Shown here: positions 29,081 through 40,516 of the stretch, piece after piece
Layout: each line of letters starts with the position of its first letter
Position numbering within the stretch: position 1 is the first letter of the stretch
Source of the DNA: Shinisaurus crocodilurus
Lineage: Eukaryota > Chordata > Lepidosauria > Squamata > Shinisauridae
Assembly: GCA_021292165.1 (NCBI GenBank)
Contig: CM037876.1
Coordinates: 284,244,521-284,308,520 of the forward strand
Direction: 5' to 3'
Length of the DNA stretch: 64,000 nucleotides
Position numbers and translations under genes: made by a program
Notes under the pieces: model-generated
Told to the model about the DNA's origin: nothing
The model's database searches: none
What the model saw: the letters and a program-made list of their open reading frames with translations, nothing else

Positions 29081-30060
29081 AGAGACCTCCTTTCACCTTT
29101 TTTTTTCCTCTAGAAGAATCAAATTGAATCTTTTACTTACCTCTTGCAAAAAAAAAAATGTTCATTTATTCATTCTGTTTCTGTATAGCAAAACTGAATG
29201 TCGAAATACCTTCTGTCCACAAACTGCATGTCATGGTTGGTGGTCCTGTTCCCAAAAGATCAAGTTAAACATCAGTTTCTTGTTCCAAATATAAATAATT
29301 GTACTACCTTTTAAAATAAAAATAAGAAAGCACTTAGTGAACTCCACAAAGTTCCATTTGCTAATGACTATTACACTGTTTGGGCTGGCCAGTTTTTCAT
29401 GCATGCAGCTTGACAATTGAGCACAGTCAGACATTTGTATTAAAACAGTTTTAAAAAAAGAGAGAAAAAAAAACAAATCTTAAAAAAAGAAAAAGAAAAG
29501 AAAAAAAAGAACACCAATCCACTCTTTTGTCCCAAAGTGGATTCTGGCTCAATTTGTAATTATTAAATTGTCATAGCTGGTTTACTTTCAAATTGGTCTA
29601 TACCTCAGGATGGTATGCAGCAAAAATGGTTGAGGGATGCAAAATGCTTAGAGGGGGGAAAAAGCCCCAAAGGTAGGAGAAGGTTCTCCTGTATGTAGTA
29701 GCAGTGTGTCCCGTGCCCCCGTCCCCCTGAATAGGTGGAGGCCGTGGATGGCGTGTTTGTGTTACATTGGTTTTAATATTGTCTGCATTGCACTATTGTG
29801 AGACGGGTGTTGGGCTGTTACCGTTCACAAAACTTTTAAAACAAAACTTTCACAAAGGGGTGAGAGCACCTTTGGACAGGCTCTCCTCCCCCTCCCCCTC
29901 TCACATTTTTAAAACCTTCTGTACCGAGACTTGGAGCTGGCGGAGTAACGTGTGGACTTCAGCACAACTATCAACATCGCTGTTCAAAATATTACAGTTA
30001 TGTCCATTCCAAGTTGTAAATGCTAGTCTTTTTTTCCAATAAAAGACCATTAACTTAAAA
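29081..30060 (+). other. CALM1: CALM1 3' UTR (proximal form)
   Basis: About 980 bases from the stop to just past an AATAAA. The start, including CTAGAAGAATCAAATTGAAT and TTACTTACCTCTTGC, is very close to the human CALM1 3' UTR as I recall it. That is the main reason for choosing CALM1. A/T-rich with several A tracts (29147-29158, 29465-29510). There is no repeat insertion within the proximal form, whereas the first insertion lies about 60 bases after its end. Confidence 0.85.
30038..30043 (+). terminator. CALM1: Polyadenylation signal AATAAA (proximal)
   Basis: Canonical AATAAA in a T-rich context, followed by AAGACCATTAACTT. Cleavage is expected 10-30 bases downstream. The length of the resulting 3' UTR, about 1 kb, fits the short CALM1 transcript class. 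Confidence 0.8.
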
Positions 30061-30119
30061 GTGGTGTTACATGCTTTGTAAAAGCCAAAAATATATATCT
30101 ATACAATTTGAGAGACTAA

Positions 30120-30248
30120 GGGCATGATCCTATGCAAGTTTCAAGAGAAAAAAAGGCCTACAACTCCCAGTATGCCCCAGCCAGCTGGCTGGGGCATGCT
30201 GGGAGTTGTAGGCCTTTTCTCTCTTGAAACTTGCATAGGATTGCACCC
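30120..30248. mobile_element. Palindromic MITE, GGGC-type (copy 3), between the two CALM1 polyA signals
   Basis: GGGCATGATCCTATGCAAG and complement at the ends; TAA flanks at 30117-30119 and 30249-30251. The centre is GCCCCAGCCAGCTGGCTGGGGC. The whole 129 bp would fold into a nearly perfect hairpin in RNA. Confidence 0.88.
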
Positions 30249-30251
30249 TAA

Positions 30252-30440
30252 ACCAAAAAAAAAATTACAAAAGGTGGTAGGAAGGGAAAATATGTTCTGT
30301 CAAATGACTTGCTGCTAAATTATAATGCACATGTATGCAATAACTTAACCCGTTTAACGTTTCTTCAAGATGGCAAGAACTGACCTCTTGTAACCCAAGA
30401 CCTTTGCTATAAATAAATGAACTTGTGCTTGCCTTTCATA
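30252..30440 (+). other. CALM1: Possible extended CALM1 3' UTR with second AATAAA (30412-30417)
   Basis: After a palindromic insertion at 30120-30248 the sequence resumes as non-repetitive A/T-rich DNA with AATAAA at 30412-30417. Vertebrate CALM1 is known to use a long 3' UTR form. Whether this signal serves it is inference. Confidence 0.4.
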
Positions 30441-30793
30441 TTTATGACAATCTTAATTCGGTTGCTCACAAACTGGCTTGATTATGACTCCTCTGAAGTC
30501 CCTTGGGGAAGTTGCACCGTTTCTTCTCAGGTTGTTGATGTTAATGCTGGAGTTGGGGCATTTTATGGAAAGGGGCACTTTGAGGTTTGTTTGTTTGTTT
30601 ATTTTAAAGAAAAACAAACACTGTTACTAACCACTCACCTTGTGGGGAGGGAGATGCATGGAGGCAAATGATCATGCATGATTAAAAATGGGGGTGGAAT
30701 GGAGCATGAGTGGAACAGGTTTCAAGATGGGAGACCAAGAAACAAGTACAAATGGAGGAGCTTTAAGCACTTGGACACTTTGGTGCATAACAT

Positions 30794-30831
<38 letters not shown>

Positions 30832-31110
30832 TGTCTAGAGAGGGAGAGAGATCCATGTTATGCACCCATGTTATGTAACTTGAGCAAAAATAATCTGAAC
30901 TCTCGCTTATTCCAAAATCCACAGTAGGGCAAGAGCAAAAATGCCTTGCTGTGGATTTTGGAAATTTTTCTTATGAACCAACATGGATACCTTTTGGTTT
31001 TTCTGTGGACTATGTGATTCTTCGTTCATTTTGTTTGCCTACTTTCTGCTTCTCGTAATCATGGGGGAACACTAAGGAGTTCAAGGGTGAGAAACTGAAG
31101 CCCTGAGCAT
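30441..31110. other. Downstream flank without recognisable gene
   Basis: Apart from the inverted repeat above, no exon or named repeat is evident. A GTTT run is at 30589-30602. Confidence 0.5.
30782..30866. repeat. 22-bp perfect inverted repeat around a (CT)n tract
   Basis: 30782-30803 (GGTGCATAACATGGATC then TCTCT) is the exact complement of 30845-30866, with a CT microsatellite and CCTTGTCTAG between them. Confidence 0.92.
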
Positions 31111-31128
31111 TGTATGTCCCATTCATAG

Positions 31129-31205
31129 AATCATAGAAAAGTAGAGTTGGAAGGGGCCTACAAGGCCATCGAGTCCAACCCCCTGCTCAATGCAGGAATC
31201 CAGGT
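31129..31205 (-). mobile_element. CR1-like LINE tail, antisense
   Basis: TCATAGAATCATAG, GTTGGAAGGGGCCTACAAGG, AGTCCAACCCCCTGCTC: the antisense CR1 3' end, here without a 5S-like head. Confidence 0.8.
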
Positions 31206-31332
31206 GCTCGGGGGCTGCATAACTAGTTAGCATGCCAGAGTTAGCATTCAACCACCTTTACTTTTAACAGAACTAGAAGCCTGTGTTTATTTGAAACATG
31301 GGGAAAGCTCAAGGAATACCATTACCCAATAC

Positions 31333-31770
31333 AACAATGTAGTTATTATTTATTCAATTTGTATCCTACCTTTCCACACACAACATGCCGCTCAAGGTGG
31401 CTAACAGTCAATGGATCTTTAAAACAGATAGATAAAAACTTGGTTAAAAACAATATTATTATTAACACAGATAAAGCACACACAAGATTACAGTTAAAAA
31501 CAGCACCCAATCCAACAGACCGGCTTACATGCCAAAGGACTGCTTGAACAGAAATTTCTGCCTTCTGGCAGAAGAACAGCAGGGAGAGTCAACCTAGCTC
31601 CCTTGGCAGGGAGTTTTCATAACTTGGGAGCAGCCACTGAGAAGGCCCTCTTGCATTGCCACCAAATGCGCCTCTGAAGGTGGTGGTACTGGGAGAAGGG
31701 CCTCCCGCAAAGATCTTAAAATCCCAGGCATGTTCATATGGTAGAAGAACATGCTGTGCTTTTTTTTTGT
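31333..31770 (-). mobile_element. L2-like LINE 3' end, antisense
   Basis: Same wording as 20080-20500: TTATTTATTCAATTTGTATC, CCAACAGACCGGCTTACATG, CACTGAGAAGGCCCTC. Confidence 0.75.
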
Positions 31771-32255
31771 TTGCTTTTTGCACACACTATGCATAGCTTA
31801 AGAGTCCTGTGCTGAGGTCACAATCAATTATCCAGGCTACACTTCCATGAAAGGTTTAATAAAAGTGTGTGTGGTGGGACGCTCTGGGTCAAGAGCCTGA
31901 AGGGGCTGGAATTTGAGACTGTGAAGCCTCAGCCTTTTGCATAGGAAGAAGTCTTCCTAAGTCTTGAGGCTTCTAAAGAGACTGCACTGTCCGATTCTCA
32001 GTTGGGAGCTATACGATGCAATTTTTTTGTGGCTCGAGCAGCTATGTAGAATCCTAGACACCTTCCTACCCAAGGAGCAGGGGCTAAAAGACACATATTT
32101 AAGCGAAAGGAATGAATTAGTGTGTTGGAATTGGGCATTTGCAAAGCATACATCAAACTGTTTTGGTATTGTTTACATTTACAACAAAATGGGGGATCAA
32201 CCATTGTTTGCTTTCTTGTTCCCAGCAGTCCTAGGGACAGATCCATAGATTTCAT

Positions 32256-32423
32256 AGATCATAGAGTTGGAAAGGAGCCTACAAGGCTATCGAGTCCAAC
32301 CCCTTGCTCAATGCAGGAAACTAGAGGAGGGGTCTCCCATCCAAGTAATAACCAGGCCTGACCCTGCTTAGCTTTCCACGCTCAGACAAGCTGAGCCAGC
32401 GTAAGCCACAGGCCTGTATCCAG
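32256..32423 (-). mobile_element. 5S-rRNA-derived SINE with CR1-like tail (copy 1)
   Basis: On the minus strand the head carries AAGCTAAGCAGGGTCAGG, CCTGGTTATTACTTGGATGG and GAGACC, the 5S rRNA internal control region (A box, intermediate element, C box). The tail GGGGTTGGACTCGATAGCC with CCAACTCTATGATCTATGA is the CR1 3' end. Confidence 0.85.
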
Positions 32424-32509
32424 GTAACCTTGAAGTCTCCACATCACCTGGTAGTGCCCAATCTGAGTGTCTGCAAACTCATTTCATCTTAAGACTCTGA
32501 CCATGACTG

Positions 32510-32870
32510 ATTTACAGTATTCATATACCGCTCCATATAACATTCTCAAGTGGTGAATAAGAAAGAAGAAAATAATTGAAATATGGAATTAAAATAATTA
32601 AAATCAAAGTATGCCAATAAAACCATGTCTGGCCTGTCAGGGAAGGTTTGTTGAAATAAAAATGCCTTCAGGTACCAAAAATAATGCCAGTGTCTGCCTG
32701 AGATCAACAGGCAGGGAGTTCCACAGAGGGAGACAATACATTGAAGGCTCTACTCCAAGTGGACTCGAATGGATTGCAGGACCATGCAGAACTGCCAGGA
32801 ATGCTTCATCTGATGATCTCGGTGACCGGGCAGACATCATGATGTCAAGATTAAGTCAAGTCAGCCTCCT
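32510..32870 (-). mobile_element. L2-like LINE 3' fragment, antisense
   Basis: ATATACCGCTCCATA followed by GCAGGGAGTTCCACAGAGGG, typical antisense L2-like wording, diverged. Confidence 0.55.
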
Positions 32871-32879
32871 ATTTCACCC

Positions 32880-34030
32880 CAACCTGCTTTTTGTAACATT
32901 TTGCCTGATGAAGAGATCTGGAGATTTTGAATACTTGCACATTTTTGGTGACCTTTAAGTTGGCTTAATAAAGATACTTCACTAACACGGATTTTGGAAC
33001 AATCCTTAACCGGGCCAGTACTGCTATCCCAAGGAACAGTTATTACCCAAGGTTATTCAGTGGATTTGCACCAAGGATCATGCTCTTGGTCCCAGCTTTG
33101 CAATAGCATGTAAGGAATCTGCAGACACGATTGGAGCTCAGATAAGTGTGCCTGTGTGGTTTGTGTCTCCCATTCCCACATTGCATTAGGTGTGCATGTT
33201 TTAAAGGCAATTAGCCATAAGCTACTATGCTATAGAAGTTCATCTCTAGTTTAGCCTCCTGTACACAACGGTTACATCACATTGTACACTGACATTTCCA
33301 GGCAGGTATGCAACGGCATAGCAACCTGCAGAGCAAGTTCTTGGATGCAACATGCACCGTAGTTCGCTTCCGCGTGGCTGTATTTTTGTTCTGCTTTTGT
33401 TCTTCAAAGCGATGTTTCTCCCCACGTTACCAATGATGCGGAGAGAGCTGCATTGCAAATCTCTCCCCCCGCCCCCCCAGACACACTTGGCAATGAAAGC
33501 ATTCAGAACATTCCATTCCAGCAGGAATAGAAAAATAACAAGATTGGTGTTATGGGAGATAGCTACAATACAAACCCCTTCTAATAACATTCCTATTGGC
33601 GGTAAGAGGTGGCAAGAATGCAGTTGTCCGTGGATGAGGTGCGGGGTGGAAATACACGAGCCTCAGAACCACTGCAACTCAACTGCAATTTTCAGATAAA
33701 CATTCCTGATTCTTTTTGACTCAATAATGTTTGGAATATACCGTAATCATTCTGGCAATCCTGTGATCTGCTTAAGCACCAGACTATTTAGAAGTTTGAT
33801 ACTAATTAGAATTCTGTGGGAAATGTACAAAGCAATAGCAAAAATACCAGTTCAGCATAGCAATATTTAATACAGTTGCTCCAAAGAGTTCATCCCGCCA
33901 TCTTAAGAGGGCGAGACCTGTTTAGCTTTAGCAGTAGAGCTGCATCATATGCTACAGATCATGCTAGAAAACTTAAAATTGCTTTTGATCACTGTTGAGT
34001 ATGTCTGGTGCTGATATATGCTTGGATCCA
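32880..34030. other. Intergenic stretch without recognisable gene
   Basis: Holds a phrase TTTTGCCTGATGAAGAGATC and TTGGCTTAATAAAG that looks repeat-derived, then low-repeat DNA at 33060-34000 including CGTAGTTCGCTTCCGCGTGG. I see no supported exon. Confidence 0.5.
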
Positions 34031-34039
34031 GAGAACCGT

Positions 34040-35820
34040 GAGCGAAAGAAGAAAATTAGTGCTGTTCCATGAACATTGAAGTTCTCAACCTTATTGACAA
34101 ACTGAAAGTTAATAAATCACTGGGCCCAGATGGTATCCATCCTAGATTTCTTTAATATGAAAGAATTAAAGTTCTTTAATATGAAATTGCTGATCTTCGA
34201 ACAAAAATATGTAACATGTCCCTAAGATCAGCCTCTGTACCAGAGGACTGGAGAATGGCCAATGTAGCACCATTTTTTAAAAAAATGATCCCGTGGGATC
34301 TGGGAAAGTACAGGCTGGTTCACTTAACATCTGTTCCAGGTAAATTGGTTGAAAGTGTTATTAAAGATAAAATCTGTAAGCATACAGAAGGACAAGCCCT
34401 ACTGAGAAAGAATCAACATGGCTTCCACAAAGGTAAGTCCTGTCTCACAAACTTAGAGTTCTTTGAGAGTGTCAATAAGGATGTGGATGGGTGATCTGGT
34501 AGACATTGTTTACTTGGACTTCCAAAAGGCTTTTGACAAAGTTCCCTCATCAAAGACTCCTGAGCAAACTTAGCAGTCATGGAATAAGAGAGAAGGTCCT
34601 CTTTTGGATCAGTAACTGGTTAAAGAACAGAAAAGGAGTAGGAATAAAATGGTAAATTCTCCCAATGGAGAGATGTAAACAGTGGGGTCCCACAGGGATC
34701 TGTATTGGGTTGGGACCAATGCTTTTCAACTTGTTCATAAATGATCTGGAATCAGGAGTGAACAGTGAAGTGGCCACGTTTGCCGACAACACCAAATTAT
34801 TTGGGGGTGAAAACAAAAAGGGATTGTGAGGAGCTCCAAAAGGATCTCTCCAAACTGGGAGAATGGCATCAAAATGGCAAATGCGGTTCACTGGAAGCAA
34901 GTGTAAAGTAATGCACATTGGGGCAAAAAAAATCCCAACTTCAAGTATAATCTGATGGGATCTGAGCTAGCAGTGACTGATCAAGAGAGAGATCTTGGAG
35001 TTGTGGTGGACAGCTCGACGCAAAAGGCAAACTCCATGTTAGGCATAATTAGGAAAGGAATTGAAAATAAAACTCCCAAGATCATGCTGCCCTTACACAA
35101 ATCTATAGCGTGACCACACTTAGAATACTGTGTACAGTTCTGGTCACCACACCTAAAAAAAGGACATCAAGTAGAGTTGGAAAAAGTACAGAATAGGGCA
35201 ACTAAAATGATCAAGGGGCTGGAGTAATTCTCCTACGAGGAAAGGTTATAGCAGCTGGGATTGTTTGGCTTAGAAAAAAGGCAAGTAAGGAGAGACATGA
35301 CAAGAGGAGTACAAAATTATGCATGGTGTGGAAAAAGTGGACAGGGAGAAGGCTATCAATGGCTACTATTCCTGACTGGCTATATGCTTCCTCTGGTATC
35401 AGAGGCAATATGCCTATGTACTCCAGTTGCTGGGGAACATGGGCGGGAAGATGCTGTTGCACTCTTGTCCTGCTTGTGGGATCCTGTGGGCATCTGATTG
35501 GCCACTGTGTGAACAGAATACAGTCATGCCTTGGATTGAGAGTATAATTCGTTCCAGAAACGTGCTTGTAATCCAAAACACTCTTATATCAAAACGAAAC
35601 CCCCCAAAAAAAATTTGTACAGAGATTTTTAATTTAAGCCGTACTACAGTACTTGTATTGCAAGGCGTCGCTTGTATATCAAGTCAAAAAAATTAAATAT
35701 TTAAAAATGTGCTTGTCTTGCAAAACGCTCTCAAACCAAGTTAGGGTACTTGCAATCTAAGGTATTACTGTACTGGACTAGAAGGACCCTTGTTCTGATC
35801 CAGCAGGGCTCTTCTTAGGA
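34040..35820 (+). mobile_element. CR1-type LINE, 5'-truncated, decayed, interrupted
   Basis: The + strand at about 34080-34494 reads as CR1 reverse transcriptase (KSLGPDGIHP, VPEDWRMANVAPFFKK, LTSVPGKLVES, NQHGFHKGKSCLTNL). Later frames continue to the C-terminus and the tail GGACTAGAAGGACC and ATCCAGCAGGGCTCTTCTTA. An internal deletion lies near 35325-35350. Element 35521-35770 is inserted in the tail. Confidence 0.88.
35521..35770. mobile_element. Tigger/pogo-like MITE, 250 bp, inserted at TA in CR1
   Basis: Termini CAGTCATGCCTTGGATTG and CAATCTAAGGTATTACTG; TA at 35519-35520 and 35771-35772. Removing it and one TA restores the CR1 phrase GTGTGAACAGAATACTGGAC. Confidence 0.9.
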
Positions 35821-35862
35821 CTTTTTTCTGTCTAAACATACATAGGATTGCACCCTAAGCCA
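35817..35862. repeat. GGGC-type MITE, one arm
   Basis: TTTTTTCTGTCTAAACATAC then ATAGGATTGCACCCTAAG. Confidence 0.65.
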
Positions 35863-36238
35863 TAATAAGGGAAATATATTCAAGGGGTGAGGAAATTTAA
35901 AACATCTTGGTTCATAACAATATGGGTGTAAGAAGGAACCCCTTGATTTTACTCAGTTTAGTAATCTTGAGAATATTTTCCTATCTGAGGCTTAAATCAG
36001 CTTTTGTGTTTTCCACCCCTGTAGTGCAAATGTGCTGGCCTCTATGCTGGCCTAAGTGATTTTTTTTTACATTTTAAATGTTTCTGTCTTTTGCTTTCTC
36101 TCGTGTGTTAACAGCAGCTGCACATGCACACAAATAGCTTGAAAGCTTCAGTCTGCTTGAGCCATAAATATTGATTGCATTAATATATAAGGAGTACCAA
36201 GTAGGCATGTCATGTAATGAAGTACGGTAGCTTTGTTC

Positions 36239-36258
36239 CACCCCCACCCCCACCCCCA
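36239..36258 (+). repeat. (CACCCC)n short repeat
   Basis: About three units of CACCCC followed by CAAG. Confidence 0.8.
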
Positions 36259-36322
36259 AGAAAGGGCCATTCCTAAACACAAATAGTTAAACCTTGATGA
36301 TATTTGCACTTGGGATTTTGGA

Positions 36323-36372
36323 GGCTGTTGGCCTTTTTTTTGTCTAAACTTGCATAGTTGCGCCCTTAGTCA
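36323..36372. repeat. GGGC-type MITE, one arm
   Basis: GCTGTTGGCCTTTTTTTTGTC then TAAACTTGCATAGTTGCGCCC. Confidence 0.6.
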
Positions 36373-37560
36373 TACTTCAAGTAGACCCATTGAAAACAAA
36401 GGAATTTAAATTAGTCATGACAAGCTTAAGTCCCATTGATTTCAGTGGATCTACTCTAAGTATGACTAAGTCTGGACCCAACCCATAGGCCCTTTCGTTC
36501 CCACGGCAGCCCTTTTAGCTCCCTGAAAATGCTATACAGAGAGTCAGCTGACCCTGATTAATGGGGTGGGCTGTGGTGTAGCAGGAAGGGGGATCCCCAA
36601 AAACCAGGCAGAGGGATCCTCCACAACTGGAGCCCTTCCTCTTGCAGAAGGCAGGTTCTGGATCCAATACACAGTGTTTAACTATGCTGCGTATACAGGG
36701 CTAAACGTTGTTATCTAGGGCAAGAATACGGCGGACATAAAATGTGAACAAGCCCTTAGTATTTGTATCCTGGATGAAGTACAATCTCTTCATTGCTTCA
36801 TGTACACAATTCAACATGTGTACATGTTGATTGTGTTTATAACCCCTGTGTTTATAATACTGATGTTATCCTATTAACATTAACTCCCATCAGATGTACA
36901 TGGATTATCAGTCACTGCAGTAGTGGTGAATGGGAAAAGCACCATGCAGACCAGCTGTGGCCAGGCTTGCAGGCAGGATCTACTTTGATTTTACCAAGAA
37001 CCCCAAGATCCTTCAACTGAAACAAATGGCATACATTTAGAATTAAATTATTCTGAATTTGTTTTGAGTACCAGACCCGAAGGCCGCTCACAGTCCTTCC
37101 ACACATAAATACGCTCCTGGTTACCCCACCCTCTGCTTTCTTCATTTCAGCAGTATAATTTAGAGCAGTGATGGGGAAGGAGCCATTTTTTTGCTGCTAT
37201 TGCAAAACAATTGGAAGTCGGAAATCCTTGCTGATTTACTGCAAATCACTCAGAGGTAAATCTCGCGAGCAAAGATCACTCACGGCTTGGCTTGGCTTTG
37301 ATCTGACAGCTCGCGCTTTGACAGCTGTCATGTCAAAGCAAAGTGGAAAAAACAAAACAAAACCCTATTTGGAGCCTCTCTCGGTCAATGTCCAGGGTTG
37401 GTACCTGCGGCACTTTGACAGTAGGGACCCCCCCGGACATTGGCCAAGTGAGGCTTCCCATTTTTAGACCCACAGAACTGCGCACCTTCACAGTTGAGCA
37501 AGTCTGATTAAAAAAGTAATTTAAAAAATATGAAACAATCTGCAGACATTTGGGGTGTAA
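36373..37560. other. Intergenic stretch, mostly unassigned
   Basis: Contains a small palindrome with AAGTCCCATTGATTTCAGTGG at 36375-36480 and a short palindrome TTTGACAGCTGTCATGTCAAA at 37316-37337. No exon seen. Confidence 0.5.
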
Positions 37561-37593
37561 TTTTTTTTTAAAAAAAAAAGAGGTGGCCAACTA

Positions 37594-37925
37594 GTGACAG
37601 CCCCTCCAATGTGCTGCTTGGGCACTTTGGAGGGGCTGTCACTGGTGGCGGCATGGGTGAGATCACCAAGAGCGGCAAGGGTTTTTTCTGCCGCTCTTGC
37701 TAAGTGCCTTGTTTGCTGCTTCCCGCAACCCACGGTGGGATCAGTTGCCTGGGTTCAGATGACATGCCAACCCACTGTGGGTTGAACAACCCCTAGAACA
37801 GCCCATGGGGTCTCAGGGTGGTTTGTTGGGGGAAAAACAAGCCACCCTGAGAGAAGCGGTCTGGGTTCAGATAACACAACAACCCACCATGGCTAGTTAC
37901 CCACGATGGGTCGTTGTGTTGTGCC
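37594..37925. mobile_element. Cluster of hairpins, probable nested DNA elements
   Basis: GTGACAGCCCCTCCAA (37594-37609) pairs exactly with 37627-37642. CAAGAGCGGCA (37667-37677) pairs exactly with 37689-37699. Then come TGGGTTCAGATGACA and TGGGTTCAGATAACACAAC, similar to the ends of the 58.86-59.15 kb elements. Confidence 0.65.
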
Positions 37926-37935
37926 AAACAGGTCA

Positions 37936-38006
37936 TTGTCCTATGCATGTCATGCTGGGAACTGTCAGACCTTTTTCTGTCTAAATATGCATAGGATTGC
38001 GCCTTA
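37936..38006. repeat. GGGC-type MITE, one arm plus part of another
   Basis: CATGCTGGGAACTGTCAGACC, TTTTTCTGTCTAAATATGC, ATAGGATTGCGCCTTAAG. Confidence 0.65.
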
Positions 38007-38744
38007 AGTCAGTGAAAGAACTATCCTTAACAGTAGTTCTCTGCAGTTTTATACCAAATCAACAGGAGAGCAACCCCAGGACTGGTTCATTCCTGCATGA
38101 CCAGGCAACTCTTCCATGCCTATGAAAACATGACAAGAATTCTCTGGAGCCCGACAAAGGGCAGCTGGATGCTGGACTCAAGCCATGTGCTAGCTAGGTA
38201 CTGCCTCCCATAAGCCAAGCAAAAATCCAGAGAAGCCCAATGAGGTATTTGCATAGCAACACACTGACAAAAATGGAGAAAACAGTTTTCACTAGGCAAA
38301 CAGCCGCTTGACTGTCTAACTCCCATCCACACGAAGAACACCTGACAAAAAGGATGTAGATAACACATCCAAACACTTGGATCCCAAATGTGTTGAAAAA
38401 GCCACATTTGTCTATATGTTTGCAAACAGCTCTCTACAGTAAAGCATGCTAGGTAGAAACCTACCTCCCTGTAACTTCTGCATTTAGTGAAACAGAATTG
38501 GGAATTGCGCAGCATCAGCTTCTCTCTAGAGGTTTATAACATCACATGACCCGCTGCTTCTTTACCTCGGTGAATTAGCCTGAGCTCAGAGCTCCTGTAA
38601 TACGGCAATTCCGGCTTGGCCGGGAAGATGTTGAAATATCTTTCGTTTGGGGGATTAATTTAGTTAGGGGCAAAAGATTTCCCCACTCCGGATTTATTTC
38701 AGCTTTATATTGACCAAAATAAGTTGAGAGACAAATCCTCCATG

Positions 38745-38781
<37 letters not shown>

Positions 38782-38964
38782 TTAGGAAAAGATGATATAG
38801 TGGGTATATTAAAAGGAGAGTAGACAAATGAATGGAGGACAGGTCTACAAACATCCATTGGCCATGTGTCCATGAGCAAGGAACTGCAGAAAGGAGCAAG
38901 GGCTCTAAGGGAGCATGTTAACCCAGCAAAGGAGGAGGCTAGGGCTTATATACCGTATGTACTG
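38007..38964. other. Intergenic stretch with (AC)17 and no gene
   Basis: Low-repeat DNA with a CA microsatellite at 38746-38779. The open frames across it are short and have no family resemblance. Confidence 0.5.
38746..38779 (+). repeat. (AC)17 microsatellite
   Basis: Uninterrupted AC dinucleotides. Confidence 0.97.
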
Positions 38965-39770
38965 TCAGTTACCTCTATTTATTTATGTATGTATTACATT
39001 TCTAAACAGCCCAATGGCTGAAGCTCTCTTGGCGGTTCGCAACAATTAAAACCATAAAATAGAACATAAAATACACTGTAAAAGTTTAAAAGTTTAAAAC
39101 TACAGTATAAAATAGAAGTAAAAGCGAAAGTAACACCTAGCAGCAGTACAAAGATTTAAAATACAGTAAGGGTGCAATCCTATGTCCTTGTCCCGGGGGG
39201 GTGGGGGTGGGCATAGGAATAGGCCTGGAAGGCGCTGTGACTGTGACCTTGGAAATCCTTCCTGAGGTTGCAGCGCCGTGGAGCACCTTCCCCCGTAGCT
39301 GGCGCAGTAGACGGTCTTCCATCTTCGGTTCCCCCATAGCGGGGGTGTTCCTGGGGATGGGGAAGGGAGGAGCGAGGCTCCGCCAGATTCCGAGGAATCC
39401 AGGTGGTGCCTCAGCCTCTCCTCCTTGCGAGGAGAGGAAAAACATCTAGATGGCCATCTATATGTTTTTTGAGAGCGATGGGAGCACAGCAGATATCCTA
39501 TCCGCCAGGCTCCTTCCACCCTGCATAGGATGCCTGCAATCCTCTGGGCTCAGAGGGTTGCAGGCACCCTCATAGGATTGTGCTGTAAAATACTAAAATG
39601 CCTGGGAAAATAAGAAGGTCTTTACCTGGTGCTGGAAAGAGCACGATGTAGGTGCCAGGAGAACCTCTCTGGGAAGTTCATTCCACAACTGGGGTGCCAC
39701 AGAAGAAAAGACCCTGCTCTCAGCAGCCACCCACCTCACTTTCTTTGGCAGGGGCTCCTGGAGAAGGACT
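38965..39770 (-). mobile_element. L2-like LINE 3' end, antisense, split by a TAA-flanked element
   Basis: Left part (38965-39169) has ACATTTCTAAACAGCCCAATGG and CTCTCTTGGCGGTTCGC. Right part (39586-39770) has CTCTGGGAAGTTCATTCCAC and AAAGACCCTGCTC. They are halves of one copy. Confidence 0.7.
39170..39585. mobile_element. Nonautonomous DNA element, 416 bp, TAA duplication
   Basis: Ends GGGTGCAATCCTATG and CATAGGATTGTGCTG; TAA at 39167-39169 and 39586-39588. The interior is GC-rich with an inner hairpin ATGCCTGCAATCCTCTGGGC/AGAGGGTTGCAGGCA. It splits an L2-like tail cleanly. Confidence 0.8.
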
Positions 39771-40167
39771 GCTGAAAGATCACTCTTCCTGGTTCAGCAA
39801 TTGCAGCTGGGACTTTCCCCTCCTGAGTAGACCCTGAATGAAAGGGTCTCCTGTCAGCCAGGTGGGTGCTCTGACACCAACTGTGCATCTTCCACCAAGC
39901 TTGCAGCTGGAAGCACTCTGGAGAGTGGTGGGACAAGGGAAGAGAGTCAGGGACCAAGGCAGGGTGCAGAATGAGGTTGAAGGCATTCTTTGGGGCAGGT
40001 GGCAGTGAGGCATCCTCCTTAGGTTGCCCCACACTGTCTGTGGGAGCAGGGTTTGTGGTAGAATCCCACTCTTCTGAAGCGGTCTTCCCTGGGCTTGAGT
40101 TGGCTGGGGCCCTGACACCATGATGGCTAGATTGAACCTCCATATTTAGATGCAATGTGCCCCTGAA

Positions 40168-40345
40168 TGCCAGTTGCTGGAGGGAGGCCTTTCTGTGGGA
40201 AACTGGATGCTGGGTCCCTCTATTGCTTTTGTGTCCTACTTGTGGGCTTCCCAGACATTTTGGGTTGGCCACTGTGGAAAACACAATGCTGGACTAGATG
40301 GAACTTTGATCTGATCTGGTTTGGCATGACTCTTCTTACATTCTT
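40168..40345 (+). mobile_element. CR1-type LINE tail
   Basis: GCCAGTTGCTGGAGGG, TGTCCTACTTGTGGGCTTCC, TTGGCCACTGTGGAAAAC, TGCTGGACTAGATGG and CTCTTCTTACATTCTTATGG. Confidence 0.85.
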
Positions 40346-40516
40346 ATGGCGGCCTATGGCCTAAGCATTAATAAATTACTACTACATTCTTATGGGGACT
40401 GGAGTATGGCAGTGGTGGTGAGCATATTGTCCTGCAATCCTAGAACCCCTGTGAACTGCCTTATCCTCTGCCACTTGAAGTGGAAGCCTTGAAGAAGAGG
40501 AGTGGGGGGCATATAT

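Noticed and set aside
39736..40284. 182-codon minus-strand frame
   Set aside because: Runs through L2-like and CR1 tails with no motif; repeat-derived by chance.
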